The position numbers and the translations under genes were made by a program. A stretch of DNA of 7,561 bases from Prevotellaceae bacterium. Lineage in GTDB: Bacteria; Bacteroidota; Bacteroidia; Bacteroidales; UBA932. The stretch spans positions 1-7,561 of the forward strand of contig JAIRUB010000041.1 in NCBI GenBank assembly GCA_031254635.1. Reading direction: 5' to 3'. The notes below the pieces were generated by a model. It was given only the letters and a program-made list of their open reading frames with translations, did not search any database and had not been told where the DNA came from. The stretch's first letter is position 1, and each line of letters begins with the position of its first letter. Below, in pieces: positions 1-6,310 of the stretch.

Positions 1-69
1 GTGTCCGTTTCAATTTGACAATGCAAAAATATGAATAAACAAAGACAAAAATAAACCTTGGCAAATTTT

Positions 70-128
70 CAGCCTGAAATTTGACCTCTTGAAACAAAGT
101 CCTATCAAAACAGCCTGAATTTTGACCT
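70..128. repeat. 18-nt direct repeat pair in the gene-free left edge
   Basis: CAGCCTGAAATTTGACCT at 70-87 recurs as CAGCCTGAATTTTGACCT at 111-128 (17 of 18 identical, starts 41 nt apart). A partial relative of the core, AATTTGAC, lies at 12-19. No open reading frame of useful length covers 1-240, and I see nothing else there beyond A/T-rich sequence. Several spaced copies of a GGTCAAAATT-type word resemble, from memory, the multiple internal repeats at the ends of IS21-family insertion sequences in Bacteroidota. This could therefore be the end of an element whose body lies left of the window. Alternatives are paired operator sites or a decayed intergenic repeat. The repeat itself is certain; its meaning is not. 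Confidence 0.55.
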
Positions 129-240
129 ATACGCCACTTTTTCACATTATGTTTAAATATTTTTTGATCCATTCTGGAATGAAATATAGATCACTTTGGT
201 ATAAGATATTTTAGACTAAACTACTTTAGCGCAACAAACA

Positions 241-269
241 AAAATGCTCCGATTTTTTCGGAGCATTTT
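241..269 (-). terminator. Rho-independent terminator of the receptor gene, probably bidirectional
   Basis: A perfect 12-bp stem pairs AAAATGCTCCGA (241-252) with TCGGAGCATTTT (258-269) around a 5-nt loop. In the minus-strand transcript the stem is followed by the T-rich run TTTTTGTTTGTTG, so it should stop the receptor mRNA 26 nt after its stop codon. The A-rich foot of the stem becomes a T-run on the plus strand too, so it could also block transcription entering from the left edge. The receptor is therefore likely monocistronic. Confidence 0.9.
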
Positions 270-295
270 CTATTATTAATTTATTGAAAACAGGC

Positions 296-3200
296 TTAAT
301 TGAAGAAATAGCGTATGCTAAATTGCATACGATAGGTAGATGTAGCACCTACTACCTTACAGAATGTCTCGGTGGGCAAGTCTGTCGTTCCTGCAATAGC
401 ATTAAAGCGGAATGTTGGCACAACCGAACCGTTAGGCGTAACACTACTTAGGTTGGTCATCTCTAACAACTGGGTTTGGTGTGTAGCCCAACGATTGCCC
501 CAATTTGAATTAAGCAGGTTGCCTACGTTGGTAATATCAAGTCCGAGTTGAAAGGTGTGTTTCGTATTGGCAACTATAAAACTGAAGTCTTGGGTAAACT
601 TTACATCAAAGCGATGCGACCAAGGAAGCAGTAATCCGTTCTTCTCGGCATACTGTCCTTTACGCTTACTGAGGTAAGGGTCTTGGTCAATGTATGCGAA
701 GAAGGCATCGCTTTGCTCTTGCGCCGTGTAAGTTACTGCATTTGCCCCTGAACCGTAGGTGTGATCCACAAATATAATTTCACTTGGATCCTTTGGTACA
801 TAGATAAGATTTTTACCCGCGAACGTATTCCCATCGTTCACAATGTTAGCTCCGTAAACATAAGATGCTCTTCCGTCATTTCCTCCTGTATAGAATACAG
901 AAGTGGTGAAGCCCTTATAGCAATAGGTAAGACCACCAATCAGGTTGTTAGGCATTACGTAGCCTGCATATCCAAGTTCGGGTGCGTTGCTACCGTTCAC
1001 AGTAATGTAGTCGCGCCACAGAGAGAGCATTTGGTCGCCACTACCATCGTGCAAGCTCTTAGCCCACGAGTGTGTGTAGGCAACCATACCCGATAGCCCT
1101 TGCCAAAGGTCTTTTTCAATCTTAAAGGTAAACGAACTATAGTAGCCATTGTCACCTACATTATGAACTAAAAGCGGCTGTACCCCGTTAGATCCATTTG
1201 GATCAGCTACTCCGGCAGAGGTATAGCGGTGGATATATTTGGCACCTCCATTAGGATACATCAAACGGTTATCGGGAAAGCCGGCTATATTTATTGGCTC
1301 AGGATCAACAAGACCCATATTACTTGTCATTACCGCATTAATATCTTTATTGTACACCCCCTCAATGCTTGCGTTGAAACCCAATGGTAATTTAAAGTCC
1401 ACTGCAAGCGATGTTTTCCATACCGAGGGGAATTTGAAGTCGGGATCCATGATGGTAGGAGGGGTCGTTCCTACCGGAGGAGTTAATCCTGCCGGAGGAG
1501 GAGTAGTGGGAAGGTGGGCATGTATATTTGGATTGAATGTAATATTGGCAGCAGTAATGGCAGCAGCATTATATTCTATGCTACTTTGAAGCATTCCGGA
1601 GTTGCCCGATTGTGAGCAAATCCAGACGAAAGGTATGCGACCGGTAAATATACCTGTTCCACCACGTACAATAATTTTACGGTCGCCCAACACATCGTAG
1701 TTAAACCCAAAGCGCGGCGAGAACATCACACGTGTCTTGGGCATTACGCCCGTATCATAATATTCGCCGTTGAAGTTGAGTGCATAAACCGATGGATTTG
1801 TTTGTATGAGTGCAGGGTCAATAGGGTAGATAGGCAGGTCGAAACGAATACCGCCGGTGAGGTTAAGGCGATTGTTTACTTTAAATTCGTCCTGTAAATA
1901 CCAACTGAATTGGTTAAATTTGAAACCTGGAAAAACTTGCTCATATCCGGATGTATTTGGATAAGTGATTGAATAGAATACAGGATGTTGTCCGGTTGCA
2001 AAATCACTCCATGAGTCAAATACATAATGTCCAGTACCTTGAGGCATGAATCCGTTTTTGATGTTGTTCGTCTCAAAGCTCAAACCGATGGTAAAATTAT
2101 GTGCACCAAGATTATATGTTATCTCGTCGGTAATATTCCAAGTACTCACTTGGCGCAGGTTACCATATGAAAAAGGTTCCGTTCCAAAACTTGTATAAGC
2201 AGTACCGCCCTCTCTTATGTCAACAAAGGGGAAAGTAATTCCACCGGTACTTCTAGGCTCATTTTGATAAGAATAGGTTACACGTAATGTGTTATTTATT
2301 TTTCCGCCAAAGAAGCGGGAATTCAACTCACCCGACAGCGAACTGAAGTTTTGCTCTTGAAAATAGCCGGTATTTTTAAACCACATGGCGTTCATACCGG
2401 TACGTCCACCGGTGCCGAGATTAAATCCTGATGATGTAGAAGGATAGAAAGGCGATTTAGAGTCCATATAGCTGTACCGCAGGTTAAACTTATGGTCACG
2501 GTGAATGTTCCAGTCGAGGCGTGCTAAGAATTTTTTGCTCGGACTCTCGAATGCATAGCCTTCGAAAGGTCCTGTTTCATAGCCATAATTATCACGTAAA
2601 AAATTGCTTATTATTTCCATTTGACTTGCTGTTGGGCGTGCAATATCTTGACTGGGGTCTGCGACACCATTAGTTGATGGTCTGCGAGAAGGGCCTGGCG
2701 CAAGTGTGCTTTCGGTTTCGTAATTCACAAACAAGAAGAGTTTGTTTTTCAAAATAGGTCCGCCGAATGTAAGTCCATAGGTTTTAGTTTCCGATGGAGG
2801 ATTGGTGAAGTAGGTATCTTCCACCTTATTTCCGCGGAAACGGTCGTCGGTAAAGTAATGATAAAGAGAGCCTTTAAACTCATTTGTTCCCGACTTGGTT
2901 ACTGCATTAACAGCGGAGCCGATGAACCCGCTTTGCCTTACGTCGTAGGGGGTGAGGCTTACGGAAATTTGGTCAAGTGCATCAATTGAGATAGGCGATC
3001 CGCCGCCCGGCAGATTTTGTCCGATACCGAAAGCGTTGTTAAAGGCAGCGCCGTCAACAGTAATAAAGTTTTGGCGGTAGTTACCTCCTCCAATAGCCTG
3101 CCCCTGAGCTTGAGGCGTAAGGCGCGTCAAATCGTTAATACTGCGTGAAATAGTAGGCATTTGCGCAATCTCAGTTTGCGTAATACTTGTAATTGCACCT

Positions 3201-3610
3201 GCGCGGTCGGAACTCATGTTCGACTTAGACCTATCAGCGGCAATTACCACGGCATCCAAGCCAACAGATTCTTCTTGTAATTCATTGTTTAGCACGAGGT
3301 TGTCGGCAAGCGCTAAACTAATGCCCGTAAGCTCCGCGCTACGGAATCCCATCATGCTGAAAGTTACATTATAAGGGCCTCCAGGACGCATATTCGCGAG
3401 CCTGTAATTTCCTTGCCCATCGGTGACAGCATAATACTGAGTACCTGTGGGTACATGCACAGCCTGAACCGTTGCACCCACCACGGCTAATCCGCCGGTT
3501 TCCGAAACTCGCCCGCTCATCGACGAGGTTGTCACCTGCGCCATTACTGTTCCACACAATACTAAAGCCATACTTAGCATTGCTAATCGTTTAAAAAATG
3601 TTAGTTTCAT
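296..3610 (-). CDS. TonB-dependent outer-membrane receptor, Oar-like, with N-terminal carboxypeptidase-regulatory-like domain
   Basis: The 1104-residue protein starts with a signal peptide (KR at 7-8, hydrophobic core 9-22, likely cleavage after VMA24). A carboxypeptidase-regulatory-like beta-sandwich follows at about 27-112 (GATVQAVHVPTG, TDGQGNYRLANMRPG). A TonB-box-like segment LDAVVIAADRS lies at 118-128 and a plug domain at about 130-245, ending in VNAVTKSGTN. The rest should be a 22-strand outer-membrane barrel ending in an aromatic-rich strand (YRMQFSIRYFFN). This order matches the Oar/OmpA-related TonB receptors common in Bacteroidota. Such proteins move large ligands across the outer membrane using proton-motive force relayed by TonB; the substrate here is unknown. 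No SusD-like gene is adjacent, and a terminator follows, so a SusCD polysaccharide pair is unlikely. A Pro/Thr-rich segment at about 697-717 (TTPPPAGLTPP) probably forms a surface loop. The start is supported by the signal peptide and by a promoter 47 bp upstream. Confidence 0.9.
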   Translation of the reverse strand: MKLTFFKRLAMLSMALVLCGTVMAQVTTSSMSGRVSETGGLAVVGATVQAVHVPTGTQYYAVTDGQGNYRLANMRPGGPYNVTFSMMGFRSAELTGISLALADNLVLNNELQEESVGLDAVVIAADRSKSNMSSDRAGAITSITQTEIAQMPTISRSINDLTRLTPQAQGQAIGGGNYRQNFITVDGAAFNNAFGIGQNLPGGGSPISIDALDQISVSLTPYDVRQSGFIGSAVNAVTKSGTNEFKGSLYHYFTDDRFRGNKVEDTYFTNPPSETKTYGLTFGGPILKNKLFLFVNYETESTLAPGPSRRPSTNGVADPSQDIARPTASQMEIISNFLRDNYGYETGPFEGYAFESPSKKFLARLDWNIHRDHKFNLRYSYMDSKSPFYPSTSSGFNLGTGGRTGMNAMWFKNTGYFQEQNFSSLSGELNSRFFGGKINNTLRVTYSYQNEPRSTGGITFPFVDIREGGTAYTSFGTEPFSYGNLRQVSTWNITDEITYNLGAHNFTIGLSFETNNIKNGFMPQGTGHYVFDSWSDFATGQHPVFYSITYPNTSGYEQVFPGFKFNQFSWYLQDEFKVNNRLNLTGGIRFDLPIYPIDPALIQTNPSVYALNFNGEYYDTGVMPKTRVMFSPRFGFNYDVLGDRKIIVRGGTGIFTGRIPFVWICSQSGNSGMLQSSIEYNAAAITAANITFNPNIHAHLPTTPPPAGLTPPVGTTPPTIMDPDFKFPSVWKTSLAVDFKLPLGFNASIEGVYNKDINAVMTSNMGLVDPEPINIAGFPDNRLMYPNGGAKYIHRYTSAGVADPNGSNGVQPLLVHNVGDNGYYSSFTFKIEKDLWQGLSGMVAYTHSWAKSLHDGSGDQMLSLWRDYITVNGSNAPELGYAGYVMPNNLIGGLTYCYKGFTTSVFYTGGNDGRASYVYGANIVNDGNTFAGKNLIYVPKDPSEIIFVDHTYGSGANAVTYTAQEQSDAFFAYIDQDPYLSKRKGQYAEKNGLLLPWSHRFDVKFTQDFSFIVANTKHTFQLGLDITNVGNLLNSNWGNRWATHQTQLLEMTNLSSVTPNGSVVPTFRFNAIAGTTDLPTETFCKVVGATSTYRMQFSIRYFFN

Positions 3611-3656
3611 AAAAATATTATTTGGTTTAGAATAATCGTTGTGAAAGATTAGCTTA

Positions 3657-3664
3657 CAAAATTA
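3657..3664 (-). promoter_or_regulatory. Promoter -7 element of the receptor gene
   Basis: The minus strand reads TAATTTTG, an exact fit to the Bacteroidota -7 consensus TAnnTTTG. It lies 47 bp before the receptor ATG, which predicts a leader of about 40 nt. I see no convincing -33 TTTG at the usual spacing. The leader ends in TAATATTTTT before the ATG with no Shine-Dalgarno sequence, as is usual in this phylum. Confidence 0.55.
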
Positions 3665-3797
3665 ACAACTATATTTAACAAGAATATTAATACGGAATTA
3701 AATTGTCAACAGTTTTTTAATTTTTTTTCAAATATTTAAAATAGAAGCACTTATCAAAATGAAACAATAATTAATGAAAAATTAAGAAATAATTTCT

Positions 3798-3805
3798 TAC
3801 CTTTG
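3798..3805 (+). promoter_or_regulatory. Promoter -7 element of metK
   Basis: TACCTTTG matches the Bacteroidota -7 consensus TAnnTTTG exactly. Transcription should begin near 3810-3813, just before the 5' strand of the riboswitch-like stem, leaving a leader of about 60 nt. The upstream -33 region is only A/T-rich. This start site places the alternative GTG at 3826 inside the structured leader. Confidence 0.65.
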
Positions 3806-3819
3806 TACAATTATTAACA

Positions 3820-3876
3820 TTTCGTGTGGAAAGATTTGATTGCTTGCAACCACGGAAAAAAAATGCTAAAATGATG
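3820..3876 (+). promoter_or_regulatory. SAM-II-type riboswitch candidate in the metK leader
   Basis: Stem P1 pairs TGTGG (3825-3829) with CCACG (3850-3854). Past a bulged G3824 it extends by TTTC/GAAA (3820-3823 with 3855-3858). The loop carries GATTTGATTGCTTGCAA (3833-3849). After an A-tract comes GCTAAA (3865-3870), directly abutting the ATG. From memory, the SAM-II (SAM_alpha) family has this order: stem, GAUUU and UUGC in the loop, then GCUAAA, which pairs with the loop UUGC as an H-type pseudoknot around SAM. Here G3846-C3866 and C3847-G3865 can form those pairs. The downstream gene makes SAM, so product feedback on translation is the obvious role. Differences: three extra A residues open the loop, and no GGG follows GCTAAA. 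The call rests on pattern recall, not on a covariance-model score. Confidence 0.75.
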
Positions 3877-5130
3877 AAAAATTACCTGTTTACCTCAGAA
3901 TCGGTGTCGGAAGGACACCCTGACAAAGTAGCCGACCAAATTTCAGATGCTGTTTTGGATGAATTTTTACGCCAGGACCCGGAGTCTAAAGTGGCGTGTG
4001 AAACCTTTGTAACCACCGGGCTTGCCATCGTAGGCGGCGAAGTACGCACTACCGGGTATGTAGATGTACAAGAAGTTACCCGGCGCGTAATTAAACGCAT
4101 AGGCTACAACAAAACCGAATATAAATTCGATGCTGATTCCTGCGGCATCCTATCGGCCATTCATGAACAATCGCCCGACATTAACCAGGGGGTCGTGCGC
4201 AAGAAAGTCGAAGAACAAGGCGCCGGCGACCAAGGGATGATGTTTGGCTACGCCACCAACGAAACCGACGAATACATGCCCCTGCCGCTCCTCTTGTCGC
4301 ACATAATATTGCATGAATTGGCCATTATTCGCCGCGAGGAAAAACTTATGTCCTACCTTCGCCCCGATGCTAAATCGCAGTTCACTATCGAATATAATGC
4401 CAACAAACAACCGGTACGCGTACACACTATCGTACTGTCCACTCAACACGATGAGTTTGGTACAGCAAACCACATGCAGGCCAAAATTCGCAAAGATGTA
4501 CAGGAAATCCTGCTTCCCCGCCTTATCAAACGATTGCCTAAACGGCTGCACAAGCTGTTCGACAAGAAATGTATCCTTCACGTGAACCCTACCGGCAAAT
4601 TTGTCATTGGCGGGCCGCACGGCGATACGGGGCTTACCGGCCGTAAAATTATTGTTGACACTTACGGCGGCCGCGGCGCACACGGCGGCGGCGCTTTTTC
4701 AGGAAAAGACGCCAGCAAGGTGGACCGCTCAGCCGCTTACGCTGCAAGGCATATCGCTAAAAATATGGTAGCTGCCGGCATTGCCGACGAGGTGCTGGTA
4801 CAAGTGGCCTACGCTATAGGCATTGCACAACCAGTAAGCGTGAATGTGAATACCTACGGCACCGCAAAGGTAAAACTCAGCGATGCTGAAATCGGCGAAA
4901 TTATTTACAAACTATTCGACTTGCGCCCTGCAAAAATTATTGAAAAATTCGGTTTAAAATATCCCATCTTTGAAGCTACTGCCGCTTACGGGCACTTTGG
5001 CCGCGACTGTGTGAAAAAAGAAGTACTGCTTAACTACCAGGGCAAAAAAAGCACGAAAAAAGTTGAATTTTTCGCCTGGGAAAAGATGGATGCGGTGGAA
5101 ATGCTGAAGAAAATATTCAATGAACAATGA
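3871..5130 (+). CDS. metK: S-adenosylmethionine synthetase (methionine adenosyltransferase)
   Basis: This cytosolic enzyme makes SAM from methionine and ATP, releasing phosphate and pyrophosphate; it is normally a tetramer with active sites at dimer interfaces. The 419-residue product has the three MetK domains and every hallmark motif: SESVSEGHPDKVADQISDAV near the N-terminus (GHPDK at 15-19), GAGDQGMMFGYA at 117-128, RPDAKSQ at 164-170, and the glycine-rich loop GGGAFSGKD at 272-280 followed by KVDRSAAYAAR. The C-terminal AAYGHFGRDC at 371-380 is also typical. It is longer than the roughly 384-residue E. coli enzyme, with extra sequence around 205-240, as I recall for Bacteroidota homologues. 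ATG 3871 is preferred because family members begin just before YLFTSESVSEGHPDK; ATG 3874 is equally possible. An in-frame GTG at 3826 would add 15 unrelated residues encoded by the structured leader. The gene is divergent from the receptor, and yqgF follows after 131 bp. Confidence 0.97.
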   Translation: MMKNYLFTSESVSEGHPDKVADQISDAVLDEFLRQDPESKVACETFVTTGLAIVGGEVRTTGYVDVQEVTRRVIKRIGYNKTEYKFDADSCGILSAIHEQSPDINQGVVRKKVEEQGAGDQGMMFGYATNETDEYMPLPLLLSHIILHELAIIRREEKLMSYLRPDAKSQFTIEYNANKQPVRVHTIVLSTQHDEFGTANHMQAKIRKDVQEILLPRLIKRLPKRLHKLFDKKCILHVNPTGKFVIGGPHGDTGLTGRKIIVDTYGGRGAHGGGAFSGKDASKVDRSAAYAARHIAKNMVAAGIADEVLVQVAYAIGIAQPVSVNVNTYGTAKVKLSDAEIGEIIYKLFDLRPAKIIEKFGLKYPIFEATAAYGHFGRDCVKKEVLLNYQGKKSTKKVEFFAWEKMDAVEMLKKIFNEQ

Positions 5131-5160
5131 AGGGTGCAAGGTAAAAGGTGAAGGGTGAAA
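5129..5160 (+). repeat. GGTG-word repeat directly after metK
   Basis: The stretch starting in the metK stop codon contains GAAGGGTG, CAAGGTAA, AAGGTG and AAGGGTGAA in succession, all variants of an AAGGGTGA-like word. The last copy (AAGGGTGAA, 5151-5159) recurs in the proS-def spacer as the minus strand of 6377-6385, in the same position relative to the genes. I know no function for it. Such stuttering spacers are common in some Bacteroidota genomes. Confidence 0.6.
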
Positions 5161-5164
5161 ATTA

Positions 5165-5203
5165 ATAACTTTACGAACTTTATAACTTTATAAACTTTTA
5201 ACT
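5165..5203 (+). repeat. ACTTT-word tandem repeat in the metK-yqgF spacer
   Basis: ACTTTA, ACTTTA, ACTTTA and ACTTTT start at 5168, 5177, 5185 and 5194, a period of 8-9 bp separated by A/T-rich filler. Copies such as TAACTTTA come within one base of the -7 consensus TAnnTTTG, so the array could act as a weak promoter for yqgF, but none is an exact match. No hairpin terminator for metK is visible, so readthrough into yqgF is likely. Confidence 0.6.
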
Positions 5204-5217
5204 CGTAACCTGCTTTA

Positions 5218-5261
5218 CGCTTCACAACAAATAAACAAATCAACAAATAAGCAAAAATTAA
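5218..5261 (+). repeat. Leader cassette of yqgF: CGCTTCACA plus four 8-bp units
   Basis: CGCTTCACA (5218-5226) is followed by ACAAATAA, ACAAATCA, ACAAATAA and GCAAAAAT (5227-5258), then TAA and the yqgF ATG. The first 23 bases are identical to the leader of def on the opposite strand (minus strand of 6281-6303). The array is A-rich and unstructured and contains no Shine-Dalgarno sequence, so a role as translation-initiation enhancer is plausible but inferred. It could equally be a dispersed intergenic repeat. Confidence 0.8.
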
Positions 5262-5717
5262 ATGGCACGTATCGTAGCAATTGATTATGGAATAAAACGC
5301 ACAGGTTTGGCGGTAACCGATCCTTTGCAGATTATAGCTACGGCATTGGATACAGTGCCAACGGCAGAACTGTTGGATTACCTGAAAAAATATACAGAGA
5401 AAGAAAAAGAAAAGGTAGAGCAGTTTGTGGTAGGCTATCCGCGCAATATGGATAATACCCCCTCGGAAGCCGCCTCACACATTGACACCTTCTTGAAGCA
5501 ACTGCAAGAATCTTTTCCGGACATTGCAATAAGCCTCGAAGATGAACGGTTTACATCGAAAATAGCCTTTCAAACCATGATTGATGCAGGCGTAAAAAAA
5601 ATGGCCAGGCGAAACAAGGCGACAGTCGATAAAATCAGCGCGGTAATCATCCTTCAATCCTTCATGGAACGCAGAAATCAATTAAAAATTAAAAATAGAA
5701 TTGTTTCACGCTTCTAA
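5262..5717 (+). CDS. ruvX (yqgF): YqgF/RuvX family RNase H-fold nuclease (putative pre-16S rRNA nuclease / Holliday junction resolvase-like)
   Basis: YqgF proteins are cytosolic RNase H-fold nucleases. The E. coli member is linked to maturation of the 16S rRNA 5' end, and resolvase activity has been proposed for the family. The 151-residue product shows the usual acidic sites: IDYG with Asp8 on the first strand, VVGYPRNMD at 56-64, LEDERFTS at 92-99, and the C-terminal VDKISAVIILQSF with Asp123. About 140 residues is typical, so the tail NQLKIKNRIVSRF (139-151) looks like an add-on. It is encoded by a tandem ATTAAAA repeat and by the 12 bp shared with def on the other strand. The start follows the four-unit A-rich leader. 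yqgF and def are neighbours in many Bacteroidota, but as I recall usually in the same direction; here they converge. Confidence 0.93.
   Translation: MARIVAIDYGIKRTGLAVTDPLQIIATALDTVPTAELLDYLKKYTEKEKEKVEQFVVGYPRNMDNTPSEAASHIDTFLKQLQESFPDIAISLEDERFTSKIAFQTMIDAGVKKMARRNKATVDKISAVIILQSFMERRNQLKIKNRIVSRF
5681..5694 (+). repeat. ATTAAAA tandem duplicate inside the 3' end of yqgF
   Basis: Two exact 7-bp units, ATTAAAA ATTAAAA, lie in frame within the last codons of yqgF and encode the LKIK part of its tail. Similar words are frequent in spacers of this kind. The coding region may therefore have run on into former intergenic repeat sequence after an original stop codon was lost. Confidence 0.6.
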
Positions 5718-6260
5718 TTTGGTTTTATAGTTTGCGGAAGCTTTGCCGCGTGCCATATTTTTTAATTTTCCGCTAATCATCTTACGGCGGATAGGTGATA
5801 ATTTTTCCGTAAAAATGCTACCTTCAATATGGTCGTACTCGTGCAGCACAATACGTGCCGCAATGCCATCGAGCCACTCGTCATGTTCTGTAAAATTTTC
5901 ATCTAAATAACAGACCCGTATTTTCACCGGGCGTACTACATCTTCGTGAATATCGGGAACGCTCAAACATCCCTCGTTAAAAGTCCAGGTTTCCTTGCTA
6001 TATTCCAAAATCTCGGCATTAATCATTACCCTTTGGAAAGTGGCTAACTCCGGATTTTTATCTTTAAAAGGCGCGCCGTCGGTAATAAATAAACGGATGG
6101 AATGCCCCACTTGCGGAGCGGCCAACCCCACTCCATCGGCGTTAGCCAGCGTTTCGCGCATGTCGGAAATTAACTGCCGAAGCTCCGGATAATCGGGAGT
6201 TAGTTGTTCAGCTTTTCGCTTTAATACCGTGGAACCGTATATGTAGATTGGAAGAACCAT
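5706..6260 (-). CDS. def: Peptide deformylase
   Basis: This metalloenzyme removes the formyl group from the initiator methionine of new proteins at the ribosome. The 184-residue product has all three deformylase motifs: GVGLAAPQ at 43-50, EGCLS at 96-100 and HEYDH at 140-144. Cys98, His140 and His144 should hold the metal (usually Fe2+) and Glu141 acts as the catalytic acid/base. The residue before HEYDH is Leu139, where many homologues have Gln. The length suits a bacterial deformylase with a basic C-terminal tail (KLKNMARGKASANYKTKLEA). The start is supported by the MVLPIYIYGS opening, typical of Bacteroidota deformylases, and by the A-rich leader ending 2 nt before the ATG. It lies 155 bp downstream of proS on the same strand, with no terminator visible between, so co-transcription is likely. 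Its last 12 bp overlap the end of yqgF on the plus strand. Confidence 0.97.
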   Translation of the reverse strand: MVLPIYIYGSTVLKRKAEQLTPDYPELRQLISDMRETLANADGVGLAAPQVGHSIRLFITDGAPFKDKNPELATFQRVMINAEILEYSKETWTFNEGCLSVPDIHEDVVRPVKIRVCYLDENFTEHDEWLDGIAARIVLHEYDHIEGSIFTEKLSPIRRKMISGKLKNMARGKASANYKTKLEA

Positions 6261-6303
6261 TATGATTTGTTTATTTGCTTATTTGTTTATTTGTTGTGAA
6301 GCG
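6261..6303 (-). repeat. Leader cassette of def: CGCTTCACA plus four 8-bp units
   Basis: Read on the minus strand, CGCTTCACA (6303-6295) is followed by ACAAATAA, ACAAATAA, GCAAATAA and ACAAATCA (6294-6263), then TA and the def ATG. Its first 23 bases equal those of the yqgF leader at 5218-5240, and both arrays have four units ending 2-3 nt before an ATG. Together they form inverted repeats about 1.04 kb apart around the yqgF-def pair. No Shine-Dalgarno sequence is present. Confidence 0.8.
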
Positions 6304-6310
6304 ATTTTAT

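Noticed and set aside
70..128. CRISPR array
   Set aside because: There are only two copies of an 18-nt repeat with 23 nt between them, plus a divergent third core at another spacing. No cas genes are in view.
1239..1589. Gly/Pro-containing 116-codon open frame opposite the receptor gene
   Set aside because: Its glycine-rich part is simply the complement of the receptor's Pro/Thr-rich loop, and no family features are visible.
3539..3610. Receptor as a lipoprotein, from Cys19 in the signal peptide
   Set aside because: The residues before the cysteine are L-V-L, with Leu at -1 where a lipobox needs Gly, Ala or Ser. A VMA|Q signal peptidase I site fits better.
296..3610. SusC/SusD polysaccharide utilisation locus
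   Set aside because: No SusD-like lipoprotein gene follows the receptor. A strong terminator lies 26 nt after its stop, and the domain style is Oar-like.
3826..3870. GTG start giving metK 15 extra N-terminal residues
   Set aside because: The added residues do not resemble MetK N-termini, and the codons lie within the predicted riboswitch stem and loop. ATG 3871 gives the family-typical start.
4150..4683. 177-codon open frame antisense to metK, and other open frames inside the receptor and proS genes
   Set aside because: They lie wholly within confident genes on the opposite strand, show no recognisable domain, and have no promoter or spacing of their own. They are shadows of coding bias.
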